Below are positions 1 to 6,914 of a DNA stretch of 64,000 nt, in pieces. Where the stretch lies: the NCBI GenBank assembly GCA_900540805.1, contig UQHL01000001.1:62001-126000 (forward strand), read 5' to 3'. The translations under genes were made by a program, and so were the position numbers. The notes under the pieces were generated by a model. The model had not been told where the DNA came from, did not search any database, and saw only the letters and a list, made by a program, of their open reading frames with translations. This stretch comes from an uncultured Eubacteriales bacterium. GTDB taxonomy: Bacteria; Bacillota; Clostridia; Christensenellales; Borkfalkiaceae. Each line of letters opens with the position of its first letter. Position 1 is the stretch's first letter.

Positions 1-93
1 CTCCCGTGCGCCGCGCGCAAACTCCTCCGCCAGAAAGTCGGAATTGCCGTTTTTTCTCGGCGAGGAAGACACGATAAATATTTTTTTGCTCAT
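1..93 (-). CDS. Flavodoxin-like / NADPH-dependent FMN reductase family protein (partial, 3' part outside window)
   Basis: Only the first 31 codons lie in the window; the gene runs off its left edge. The visible N-terminus has a short beta strand (KKIFIVSSSPRKNGNS) followed by the start of a helix. This S-x-R-x-x-G-N-S pattern is the FMN-phosphate loop of flavodoxin-fold NAD(P)H-dependent reductases and iron-sulfur flavoproteins. The ATG at 93 is preceded by AAAGGAG eight bases upstream, which fixes the start. The exact subfamily cannot be told from this fragment. It has its own promoter candidate, so it is probably not part of the cassette to its right. Confidence 0.75.
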   Translation of the reverse strand, partial: MSKKIFIVSSSPRKNGNSDFLAEEFARGARE

Positions 94-127
94 ACTCTTT
101 TCTCCTTTGATTTTCGTTGGTTTTATC

Positions 128-156
128 TTAATATAACCGAATTTCCGTTCCGTCAA
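128..156 (-). promoter_or_regulatory. Promoter candidate for the flavodoxin-like gene
   Basis: On the minus strand TTGACG (151-156) and TATTAA (128-133) are separated by 17 bases, ending about 35 bases upstream of the start codon at 93. The region 94-330 otherwise holds no recognised gene; a 22-codon ORF in it is treated as a finding. Confidence 0.45.
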
Positions 157-330
157 ACTCTTGTTTTCTATACCGAGCCGTTCTTCGCGGATATGCTTCC
201 GGTTTCCCTTCTCCGCCCGCAATAGATACGGATTTACTTCTCTTTTCCGCACCCCGACGGGCACGGTTCGGTCTTTTTCAATTTTCCTGCGGCACGGTTC
301 ATTTTTCCAAACCGTCCTGCGGACGCGAGT

Positions 331-1500
331 TTACTTTTCTTCTTTTCTGAATTCCTCGTTTACGCACCTGACTTCTCGCGCGATATTTTTTCGGCGTTTG
401 AAAACGCCCCGCAAAATACGCCATATCCAGAAAAACGGAAGCAGAAAAGGCAGTTTTTTAAGGACGGGAAAGGCCTGTTTCATCGTCCTGAAGGGCGGGA
501 ACAGCCGTCCGAACAGATATTTTCCGCGCCCCGCTTTTCGGCTCTCTTTGATCCAGCGTTTTTCCGCCCTGCCGTAAACTCCGTCGGAAAGAATTTCCAG
601 CCCCGTTTCGTCCAAAACGGCGCTTTCGCCTTCAAACCAAAGCCCGATTTCCCGAAAGAGGATAGCCTCAAAATTTTTCAGCGGCGTACCCTCCGCGCCC
701 CGCTTTTCTGCCAAAGCGTCCGCCGCGGCGATTTCCCCGTCGATGTATTCCCTGTTTAGCGTATCGCCGTACGCCTTCAGGAAAAGGTAAAAATCCAGCA
801 CCGTCCTGACACCGCTGCCTGCGCCCGAAAAATGTTTATAACCGTGCATCAGCATAAATATGTACTCATCTTCGGGAGAAAAGCGATATACGCTTTCCTC
901 GTCCGTCGGCAGCGCCCTTTGCCAGGGATCGGCATAATATTCCGCAAAAGGAGACTCGTCGGGCAAAAGCGCGCGGTGCATTTCCACGTGCGTCACGGGC
1001 GGCCGCTCGAAAATCTGATGATGTCCGCCCGCGCTCTCCTTTTTATAGGTATAGCCCAGCGCTTGCAGGCCGTTTTTCACTTCAAAAAACTGCGATTTTC
1101 GGTACAAAATATCCAGATCGCCCATCAGCCGAAGTACGGTTTCGGGATAAAGTTTTTTAATGCGCAATCCTTTCAAGGGCAATACGTTTATCCCTTTTTC
1201 GGAAAAATCCTCTTTGAGCTCGTCCCAGGCAAACAGCTGCTGAATGTCGGCGTGCACACAGACGCGGTAGGCTCGCTCCCACTTTTCCCACACTTCCCCC
1301 TCGGGCTTTTCGTCCGCGCTTTCCAACGCCCGAAACGTGACGGCGGAAAGGGAGTGTTTTTCCGACAAATAAAAAATATCCGCCCATTTCACCCCGTCGG
1401 GCTTTTTCGGAAAGAGCGACTTCCTCCGATTTTTCTCCGCTCCCAAGCGCACCAGCCCGAGAAAGTACGCGCCCGTTTTCAAAAAGGTTTCCCTATCCAT
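331..1500 (-). CDS. Nucleotidyltransferase family protein (PF14907-like)
   Basis: A 389-residue protein of the uncharacterised nucleotidyltransferase family often found in peptide-tailoring clusters. The signature is LKG at residues 109-111 followed by R-x-x-G-D-x-D at 124-130, which matches the family's metal-binding nucleotidyltransferase core. The start is the ATG at 1500, preceded by a GAGGGGGAG ribosome binding site; an in-frame extension to 1812 would run deep into the ABC transporter gene and has no Shine-Dalgarno sequence. It begins 15 bases after the ABC gene ends, so it is the last gene of the cassette 331-4767. Homologues sit in some lasso-peptide clusters such as paeninodin (from memory). 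Its substrate is unknown. The C-terminus is rich in basic and aromatic residues and contains no clear membrane segment. Confidence 0.8.
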   Translation of the reverse strand: MDRETFLKTGAYFLGLVRLGAEKNRRKSLFPKKPDGVKWADIFYLSEKHSLSAVTFRALESADEKPEGEVWEKWERAYRVCVHADIQQLFAWDELKEDFSEKGINVLPLKGLRIKKLYPETVLRLMGDLDILYRKSQFFEVKNGLQALGYTYKKESAGGHHQIFERPPVTHVEMHRALLPDESPFAEYYADPWQRALPTDEESVYRFSPEDEYIFMLMHGYKHFSGAGSGVRTVLDFYLFLKAYGDTLNREYIDGEIAAADALAEKRGAEGTPLKNFEAILFREIGLWFEGESAVLDETGLEILSDGVYGRAEKRWIKESRKAGRGKYLFGRLFPPFRTMKQAFPVLKKLPFLLPFFWIWRILRGVFKRRKNIAREVRCVNEEFRKEEK

Positions 1501-1514
1501 TTCACTCCCCCTCT

Positions 1515-3272
1515 CTATTCGATCTTCCCCTTTTCGATACGCAGAACCCTGTCCGCGATCTCCAGCGCGGCGGGACGGTGCGTGACGATCAGGCAGGTCT
1601 TTCCCGACGTATTTTTTATATTTTCCAAAAGCTTCCTTTCCGTCTCCCCGTCCAAAGCGGAGGTCGCCTCGTCGAGCAGCAATACGGGACGGTCGGAAAG
1701 CAGGGCCCGCGCTACGGCCAGCCGCTGAAGCTGTCCCTCCGAAAGTCCGCCGCCCCGTTCCCGCAGGGGCGTGTCCAACCCTTCGGGCAGCTCCCACACA
1801 AACTCCGCGCATGCCGCTTTCAGGGCCGCGCTTATTTTTTTCTCCGAAACGCCTCCTTTCTTTTCCCGCGCGCTTTCGCCGTTTTCCGAGTTACCCTTAT
1901 TCTTTTTCGACGTATTTCCATCCCTTTCCGACAACGCCTCGTCCTTTTCTTCCGAAAAAAAGACGAGATTTTCGCGTATCGTCCCCGAAAAGAGAAAATT
2001 TCCCTGCGGCACGTAGGCAAACAATCCGCGTTCCTTTGCCGTCAGCGGAATTTTTTCTCCATGCAACGCCGCGTAAACACCCCCGCTCAAGGGAGTATAA
2101 ACATTTAGAAGGAGCTTGAACAAGGTGCTTTTTCCGCTGCCCGATCCGCCCGTGATACAGACGACGGATCCCTTTTCGATTTCCGCAGACGCATCGCAGA
2201 ACAGCCTTTCCCTGCCGTAATCAAAGGTAAGCCTCTCTACGATGAAACGCTCGAGTCCCGCATAAAGAGGCCCGATATCCGAACTCCCCGGCGGCTCGGG
2301 CGGGATTTCCTCCAGCTCGCAAAGCCGCTGCGCGCTCGCCGCGCGGGCATATACCAAAGGCATGACGGAAGAAAAGGCGGAAACGGGGTGTTGCAGCTGT
2401 CCCAACAGCAAAACGATCGAGAGGATAGACCCGTAATCCGTCGTGCCGCGCATAATCCCCACGCCGCACCAGATCACCGCAAAGATAAAGCCCGCGTTGC
2501 CGAGCAGGGAAAAGACGCCGCTCATGCCCGCCGTGAAACGGGCGCGTTTCATTCTTTTCCGATAATAAATATCCAGCAGCCCGCGCGATTTTTCCGCCGA
2601 CTTTTCCTCCGTGCCGTAGGCCTTGAGCGTAAGCGCGGAGGTCAGGCTCTCCTGCATAAACGCGCGGCTCTCGCCCTTCGCCTCCGTCATTTCCCGATGA
2701 TAGCTCATCACCTTTCGGCGGAACAGCGCCGTCAAAATCCCGACGACGGCCGCACCCGCGACAAAAATCGCCGTAAACAGCGGGTCCAGCGTCAGCAGCG
2801 CGGCGACCGCGCCCACGCACTGTACGATCATTCCCGCGACGGCGGGGAAAATATTGACGCTGTCCGCCGCCACCTCCGTTACGTCGGAATCGAAACGGTT
2901 GAGCAAATCTCCGCTGTGATACTTTTCGAAGCTTGCGTAATCGGCGCGGAGCGTCCTGAAAAACAGCTTATTTTTAAGCTCCACCGAAATTTTCGCGCGG
3001 CCCTTTTCGGAGAGATATTTTACCGCCGTCTGAACGAGAATGCGCAGCAAAAGCGTCGAAAGCAGAATAACGGCAAAGAGAATCAATCTTTTCCCGTCCT
3101 TTTCCGACGCGCTGTTGACGAGATAGCGGGTGAGATAGGCGAAGGCCAGCGAAAGCAGAGTACCCGCAACGGTGAGCGCCGTTAAAAAAAGGATAAAGGG
3201 CCGATAAGGGCGCATTTCCCTTTTCAGCCACGCTTTTCCCTTTTCCGTCCCCTGCCCTTTGTCTTTCTTCAT
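1515..3272 (-). CDS. ABC transporter, fused permease/ATPase, likely peptide exporter
   Basis: A 585-residue half-transporter with an N-terminal membrane domain (about residues 25-310) and a C-terminal ATPase. Visible ATPase motifs are Walker A GGSGSGKS (375-382), Q-loop Gln423, signature LSEGQ (510-514), Walker B VLLLDE (530-535) and H-loop His565. The ATG at 3272 overlaps the peptidase stop codon as ATGA, which argues against the longer in-frame start at 3314. No C39 peptidase domain is present; the separate S26-type peptidase upstream may do leader cleavage. An odd feature is a low-complexity Lys/Glu/Ser/Asn insert of about 36 residues (441-476) between the Q-loop and the signature. The family exports peptides, lipids or drugs; peptide export is inferred from the neighbours. 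Confidence 0.88.
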   Translation of the reverse strand: MKKDKGQGTEKGKAWLKREMRPYRPFILFLTALTVAGTLLSLAFAYLTRYLVNSASEKDGKRLILFAVILLSTLLLRILVQTAVKYLSEKGRAKISVELKNKLFFRTLRADYASFEKYHSGDLLNRFDSDVTEVAADSVNIFPAVAGMIVQCVGAVAALLTLDPLFTAIFVAGAAVVGILTALFRRKVMSYHREMTEAKGESRAFMQESLTSALTLKAYGTEEKSAEKSRGLLDIYYRKRMKRARFTAGMSGVFSLLGNAGFIFAVIWCGVGIMRGTTDYGSILSIVLLLGQLQHPVSAFSSVMPLVYARAASAQRLCELEEIPPEPPGSSDIGPLYAGLERFIVERLTFDYGRERLFCDASAEIEKGSVVCITGGSGSGKSTLFKLLLNVYTPLSGGVYAALHGEKIPLTAKERGLFAYVPQGNFLFSGTIRENLVFFSEEKDEALSERDGNTSKKNKGNSENGESAREKKGGVSEKKISAALKAACAEFVWELPEGLDTPLRERGGGLSEGQLQRLAVARALLSDRPVLLLDEATSALDGETERKLLENIKNTSGKTCLIVTHRPAALEIADRVLRIEKGKIE

Positions 3273-3745
3273 TTTTCCGCCCCGTCGTTTCTCTTTTTTC
3301 CCCTGCCCCGACACGCCTTGACGACGTTTTTCAGCCGACCTTTCACGCGCGCGAAAAACCGTCTCGCGGGATAGAGCTTCACGCGGCGCTTTGCATAACG
3401 GAGATATTTTTTATCGGTGCAGAAAACGTGTTTGTCTTTGCGGAAAAATTCCGTCAGAACCCCCAGCACGTCCCCTTCGCGCACCGCCTCGTCGCCGTAG
3501 CAGTTATCCCCGCGGATAACGTATCCCCCGTCCTTTACCTCTATGACGCGATGGAGCACGTAATCCCCGCCCCGCTTGTAAAGGGCCACGTCCAGCCGTT
3601 TCAGCCGCCCGGCCGGGGGGCGTATCACGACGCTGTCCCGCCCCGTCTTCAGCATCGGGAGCATACTGACGCCCGACGTCGGGCCGACGTACTTGCCCTC
3701 TTTCAAAAGGACTTCCTCGATGTTGAGTTTTTCTTTTTTTTCCAT
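3269..3745 (-). CDS. S24/S26-family (signal peptidase I-like) serine peptidase, soluble
   Basis: A protein of about 158 residues with a signal-peptidase fold. The nucleophile region is G-V-S-M-L-P with Ser27, His65 lies in VLHRVIEV, and GDN is at 79-81. Ser plus His in this arrangement resembles the ER/archaeal type rather than the Ser/Lys bacterial type. There is no N-terminal membrane helix, unlike housekeeping signal peptidase I. The start is uncertain: ATG at 3745 has a poor ribosome binding site, while an in-frame GTG at 3754 sits 11 bases after GGAG. It follows the PqqD-like gene and overlaps the ABC transporter by ATGA. By position it may cut a modified peptide before or during export; this is inference. 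The C-terminal 30 residues are highly basic. Confidence 0.75.
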   Translation of the reverse strand: MEKKEKLNIEEVLLKEGKYVGPTSGVSMLPMLKTGRDSVVIRPPAGRLKRLDVALYKRGGDYVLHRVIEVKDGGYVIRGDNCYGDEAVREGDVLGVLTEFFRKDKHVFCTDKKYLRYAKRRVKLYPARRFFARVKGRLKNVVKACRGRGKKRNDGAEK

Positions 3746-3762
3746 GTCCGTCACGGCGTTCG

Positions 3763-4026
3763 TCACTCCGCAAAGGCATTGGAGCGCAGGATCTCGGCAA
3801 ACCTTTCGACGTCCCTTTCCGCTTCCTCCCGCGAGACCTCGTATTCTCCCAGCAAAGCGGCGACCGCCTCTTCCTCGCTTTGTTCCTTTAAGAAAAAGTT
3901 CCACAAAAAGCCGCCCGTTTCGTTGAGCTTGATCATGCCGTGAAAGGACTTGCTCATTTCCCCGACGGGGACGACGATGTTCTCTCCGCCCACTTTGCGC
4001 AGGACGAAGCCCTTTTTGATCTTCAT
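3763..4026 (-). CDS. PqqD-like peptide-chaperone protein
   Basis: An 87-residue protein with the PqqD (RiPP recognition element) layout: an N-terminal beta hairpin (KKGFVLRKVGGENIVVPVG), the typical LNETGGFLW segment, then helices ending RDVERFAEIL. In RiPP systems such domains bind the leader of a precursor peptide and hand it to modifying enzymes. Here it stands alone, between an HPr-kinase-like protein and an S26-type peptidase. No radical SAM enzyme, transglutaminase-like B2 protein or asparagine-synthetase-like cyclase is nearby. The ORF is clean from its ATG at 4026. The following peptidase gene starts within 20 bases, so the two are probably translated from one message. Family assignment is firm; the partner peptide is not identified. 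Confidence 0.88.
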   Translation of the reverse strand: MKIKKGFVLRKVGGENIVVPVGEMSKSFHGMIKLNETGGFLWNFFLKEQSEEEAVAALLGEYEVSREEAERDVERFAEILRSNAFAE

Positions 4027-4047
4027 ATTTTTACCCCTCTGTTTTTA

Positions 4048-4767
4048 TTAAATTTCCCGTTCGTAGCTTTTGCCCGTCAGCGCCTCGAAGGACAGCTTCA
4101 CCGCTTCCTCCGAAATCGTGCATTTCAAGAGATACGCGGGAACGGCCGAAATCAGCGCGTCCGCCAGCTCCAGCGTTTTGGCTGCGTTTTCCTCGTCGGT
4201 CGGAAGCAAAAGCTGCGTAAAAATACGGGAAGCCACCTCTCCTTCCGACAGTCGGACGAGAGAATTTTCCTTTGCCTGTTCGAGAAAGCACAGCCCCTTC
4301 AAAGACGCCCTGCCCTTTTCCCCGCGCCCTTCCTTGCCCATCCAGGGCGTGCCGTAGGCATAAAAGCCGCTCTCCGTGCAGGCGACGATCGGCTTGTCCC
4401 CGTTGAGGATTTTCGCTTTGGGCAGATACTTCAGCCAAAGCCCCGTATGCGTCGATTTTCCCGCGCCGCTGCGCCCCAGAAAGGCGTATCCCTCCCCTTT
4501 ATAGTCCAGCACCGCCGCGTGCAGCAGAAAGCGCTCCAGCCGCGGCAGGCGCAGGCAGAGATCGCGGTAGATACAGATATTTTCAATATATCCGTCGGAA
4601 TAGGCGGGACAAGATTTCTTTTCCTCCGAAAAGGCTTGTTCGGAGGCAGCCGCCGACAGATCGGGCGGCTGTGCCTGATCCGCCGCGAGATACCCCTTGC
4701 AAAATTCCGTCGTGAAAGAACAGCGGTTTTTTATTTGTATCCGCAGATCGGCTATTTCGTAAATCAT
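4048..4767 (-). CDS. HPr kinase-like P-loop protein (peptide-tailoring kinase type)
   Basis: A 239-residue protein related to the C-terminal kinase domain of HPr kinase/phosphorylase, without its N-terminal domain. The P-loop GRSGAGKST lies at 98-106, His83 precedes it, and LNGDKP (121-126) supplies the acidic residue after the P-loop. Such stand-alone HPrK-like proteins accompany PqqD-like proteins in lasso-peptide and related clusters, where the studied members phosphorylate a peptide side chain (PadeK type). That role is inferred here. The ATG at 4767 is preceded by GGGGAACG; a longer in-frame start at 4839 would lie upstream of the predicted transcription start. It is the first gene of the cassette and lies directly behind a consensus promoter. 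Confidence 0.78.
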   Translation of the reverse strand: MIYEIADLRIQIKNRCSFTTEFCKGYLAADQAQPPDLSAAASEQAFSEEKKSCPAYSDGYIENICIYRDLCLRLPRLERFLLHAAVLDYKGEGYAFLGRSGAGKSTHTGLWLKYLPKAKILNGDKPIVACTESGFYAYGTPWMGKEGRGEKGRASLKGLCFLEQAKENSLVRLSEGEVASRIFTQLLLPTDEENAAKTLELADALISAVPAYLLKCTISEEAVKLSFEALTGKSYEREI

Positions 4768-4810
4768 GTATTTTTCGTTCCCCTTTCCCCTTGCAGACGT
4801 TTCTTTGAAG

Positions 4811-4839
4811 ATTATATCACACCCCGTCCCTTCTGTCAA
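4811..4839 (-). promoter_or_regulatory. Consensus sigma-A promoter of the PqqD/HPrK-like cassette
   Basis: On the minus strand a perfect TTGACA (4834-4839) and a perfect TATAAT (4811-4816) are separated by 17 bases. The -35 box overlaps the stop codon of the NUDIX gene. Transcription would start near 4804, about 37 bases before the first start codon, so the cassette is an independent and probably strongly expressed unit. Confidence 0.85.
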
Positions 4840-5381
4840 TATCCCTTTCCGCTTTTTTCAGACAGGAAATATGCCTGAAGCGCGATGATCGTCTTTGCGT
4901 CTTTGATTTCGCCCGCCTCCAGCATTTCTTTCACCTTCTCCGCGGGCACAACCTCCGCCGTGAGAAATTCCCCCTCGTCGGGATGCGCGGCCGCGCGCGT
5001 CCCCTTTTCCGCCCGATAAATATATATCTTTTCGTCGGTATATCCGGGCGAGGGGTACATTACGAAAAGCAGCGTCAGCTTTTCCGCGCGCACGCCCGCT
5101 TCCTCCTCCAACTCCCGCGCGGCGGCTTTCATGGGGTCCTCCCCTCTTTCCAGCTTGCCCGCAGGGATTTCGCAGACCACCTCGCCGTACGGATATCGAA
5201 ACTGTTTAACGAGCAGTATTTTTCCTTCCTCCGCGTACAGCACGCACGCGCCGCCGGGATGCTCGATCAGCTCCCGCTTGCAGGGCTTGCCGTCCGGCCG
5301 CAGCGCGTCGTCCGCGCGCACGGTGATGATCTTGCCCCGATAGACGTAATTTTTACTGACAGTCTTTTCCGTAAGTTCCAT
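4836..5381 (-). CDS. nudF: NUDIX hydrolase, ADP-ribose pyrophosphatase type
   Basis: A 181-residue NUDIX protein. The complete Nudix box G-x5-E-x7-REL-x-EE-x-GV spans residues 75-97, so metal binding and catalysis should be intact. The N-terminal beta domain (TVSKNYVYRGKIITV) and the proline-containing segment after the box (YPSPGYTDE) match the ADP-ribose pyrophosphatase group, which splits ADP-ribose into AMP and ribose-5-phosphate in the cytoplasm. Length is normal for that group. Upstream, a TATAAT-like -10 box on the minus strand (5455-5460) suggests its own promoter, divergent from the HPr-like gene. The exact substrate is inferred from family resemblance. Confidence 0.88.
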   Translation of the reverse strand: MELTEKTVSKNYVYRGKIITVRADDALRPDGKPCKRELIEHPGGACVLYAEEGKILLVKQFRYPYGEVVCEIPAGKLERGEDPMKAAARELEEEAGVRAEKLTLLFVMYPSPGYTDEKIYIYRAEKGTRAAAHPDEGEFLTAEVVPAEKVKEMLEAGEIKDAKTIIALQAYFLSEKSGKGY

Positions 5382-5502
5382 TTTATTCCTGACCTCCGTC
5401 CTTTCGTTTTGCCGAAATTAGATATTGTTTATAGGTTTTTCAGCCCATAGTGTCATTATAGCACAAAAACAAAAATAATTAAAGAATTTTTCCGAAAATA
5501 TC

Positions 5503-5531
5503 TTGATTTTGCTTGTAAATTTATGTATAAT
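5503..5531 (+). promoter_or_regulatory. Promoter of the HPr-like gene
   Basis: TTGATT (5503-5508) and TATAAT (5526-5531) are separated by 17 bases, with a GGAGG ribosome binding site about 20 bases further on. On the other strand a TATAAT at 5455-5460 with a weak -35 faces the NUDIX gene. Confidence 0.75.
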
Positions 5532-5567
5532 ATAGGCGACCGAAAAATTTTGGAGGTACGATCAAAA

Positions 5568-5795
5568 ATGAAATCCGTTAAAATTTCTCTCGAAATGGCC
5601 CAGAAGGTGAAAGAGTTTGTCGCCATTACGCAGGACTGCCCCTATGAAATCCTTTTGAAGAGCGGCAAATACGTCGTCGATGCAAAATCCATCCTCGGTA
5701 TCTTCTCGCTCGATCTTTCCCAGCCCCTCACGGTGGAGATCTATTCCGACGACTGCGAAGCGTTTTTGGAAAAGCTGAAAAAGTTTGCCGCGTAA
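5568..5795 (+). CDS. HPr-like protein lacking the phosphocarrier histidine
   Basis: A 75-residue protein with the length and secondary-structure pattern of the phosphotransferase carrier HPr. The canonical G-L-H-A-R-P segment is replaced by S-L-E-M-A-Q, so the PEP-dependent His15 site is absent. The segment around Ser46 (KSILGIFSLDL) still resembles the KSIMGVMSLG region phosphorylated by HPr kinase. It therefore may act as a regulatory HPr (Crh-like) rather than a sugar phosphocarrier; this is inference. ATG at 5568 is chosen because TGGAGG lies eight to ten bases upstream; the in-frame ATG at 5523 overlaps the -10 box of the promoter. A terminator follows. Confidence 0.8.
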   Translation: MKSVKISLEMAQKVKEFVAITQDCPYEILLKSGKYVVDAKSILGIFSLDLSQPLTVEIYSDDCEAFLEKLKKFAA

Positions 5796-5854
5796 GCGGA
5801 CAAATTTTTCCCTTTGCAGAAAGACGGCCGCGCCGTTTAAGGGGCGGCTTCATT

Positions 5855-5885
5855 TGGCCGAAAAACTATTTTCGGTCTTTTTTCC
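5855..5885 (+). terminator. Rho-independent terminator after the HPr-like gene
   Basis: Inverted repeat GGCCGAAAA / TTTTCGGTC with a four-base loop, followed by a run of six T. It separates the HPr-like gene from the DUF4364 gene. Confidence 0.75.
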
Positions 5886-5908
5886 GACCATTTGAGGAGC
5901 TTTTACCA

Positions 5909-6433
5909 ATGCAGATACAGGGCGAAACGTCAGTAAACAAATTAATCGTTCTTTTCGTTTTCGATAAGATGGAAAGCGCCCTGTCCGAGCGCACGATCGT
6001 GGAAATGTGCACCACCAGCAACAATTGGCTGAATTATATGGACTGCATGGAGCTTTTGCCCAAGCTTTTGGAGGACGGGTTTATCTGCCGTCTGTCCTCC
6101 GACGAGGAGCCGCTCTACACCATCACCACGGACGGGAGAGAGAGCCTCAACAATTTTTACATCAACATACCCAAAAGCGTCCGCGAGGAGATTTCCGCCT
6201 TCGTCAAAAAGAACAGCGGCAAGCTTCGCAACCGTCAGGAATGCAAGGCGGATTACTATCAGAACAAGGACGGCACTTACACCGTATTTCTGAAAATCAT
6301 CGCCCCCGTTCAGCCCATGCTCGAGCTGAAATTTGTCGTTCCCGACAAAAAAACGGCGCAAAATATTTATAAAAACTGGGAAAGCAAGGCTTCCGAGCTT
6401 TATTCCGCCATCTACGAAACGCTCGTGGATTGA
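5909..6433 (+). CDS. DUF4364 family protein (winged-helix-like)
   Basis: A 174-residue protein of the DUF4364 family, widespread in Clostridia and of unknown function. The N-terminal half (residues 8-75) looks like a winged helix: helices, a wing-like strand pair (DGFICRLSSDEEPLYTITTDG), and the common TxxGRxxL motif at the end. The C-terminal half is an alpha/beta domain. This suggests a DNA-binding or regulatory protein, but that is inference from the fold only. The ATG at 5909 has GAGGAGC eight bases upstream. It is followed after 26 bases by the TSCPD gene on the same strand, so the two may be cotranscribed. Confidence 0.8.
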   Translation: MQIQGETSVNKLIVLFVFDKMESALSERTIVEMCTTSNNWLNYMDCMELLPKLLEDGFICRLSSDEEPLYTITTDGRESLNNFYINIPKSVREEISAFVKKNSGKLRNRQECKADYYQNKDGTYTVFLKIIAPVQPMLELKFVVPDKKTAQNIYKNWESKASELYSAIYETLVD

Positions 6434-6459
6434 TTATCGTACAAGCGAGGTGATTTATT

Positions 6460-6729
6460 ATGTTTACTTATTCCACGAAAGGAACCTGTTCGAGGCAGAT
6501 CCTCTTTGACGTCGATGCCGAAAACAAGCTGCACAACGTGCGGTTTATCGGCGGCTGCGGCGGCAATCTCCAGGGGATCGCAAGGCTCGTCGAAGGCAAG
6601 GATATCGACGATATCCAGGCGCTTCTCTGCGGCATCAGATGCAGAAACGGCACTTCCTGCCCCGATCAGCTTTCCAAGGCGATCGCCGAATATAAAACGG
6701 AAAGAGAAAACGCCGCGGCCGAAAAATAG
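6460..6729 (+). CDS. TSCPD domain protein (TIGR03905-like)
   Basis: An 89-residue stand-alone TSCPD domain. The name-giving sequence is present as GTSCPDQLSKAI, and the cysteines in GTCSR, GGCGG, LLCGIRC and TSCP are all kept. TSCPD domains also occur at the C-terminus of vitamin B12-dependent ribonucleotide reductases; small free-standing copies are common in Clostridia with no proven function. A metal-binding or redox role is suggested by the cysteines but not shown. The ATG at 6460 has GAGGTGA upstream. The 3' end of the gene forms the left arm of a terminator. Confidence 0.85.
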   Translation: MFTYSTKGTCSRQILFDVDAENKLHNVRFIGGCGGNLQGIARLVEGKDIDDIQALLCGIRCRNGTSCPDQLSKAIAEYKTERENAAAEK

Positions 6730-6747
6730 CCCGACGGCGTTTTTTGT
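6707..6747 (+). terminator. Rho-independent terminator overlapping the 3' end of the TSCPD gene
   Basis: AAAACGCCG (6707-6715, inside the CDS) pairs with CGGCGTTTT (6735-6743), followed by a T-rich tail. Confidence 0.6.
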
Positions 6748-6878
6748 TTTTTAAGGTATTTTTACAAAAATTTTCAATCGATTTTTTGGATAAACGGGCG
6801 GCTTTTCGTAAATAGTCGGTACTATCGCAAGAAAAGCCGATCCGTTTGCGCGCAGAAACGGCGCCTATTTCGGCAAGT

Positions 6879-6912
6879 AAAAAAACGTTCTTCCGTGGAA
6901 GAACGTTTTTTT
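6879..6912 (-). terminator. Terminator of the glycan-use operon (bidirectional)
   Basis: A perfect 16-base inverted repeat AAAAAAACGTTCTTCC / GGAAGAACGTTTTTTT around a two-base centre. It lies directly after the stop codon of the last operon gene and works in either direction by sequence. Confidence 0.85.
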
Positions 6913-6914
6913 GT

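Noticed and set aside
331..4767. Lasso peptide cluster
   Set aside because: PqqD-like and HPrK-like proteins fit, but the B2 protease, the asparagine-synthetase-like cyclase and a precursor with the usual threonine/glycine core are not present in the window.
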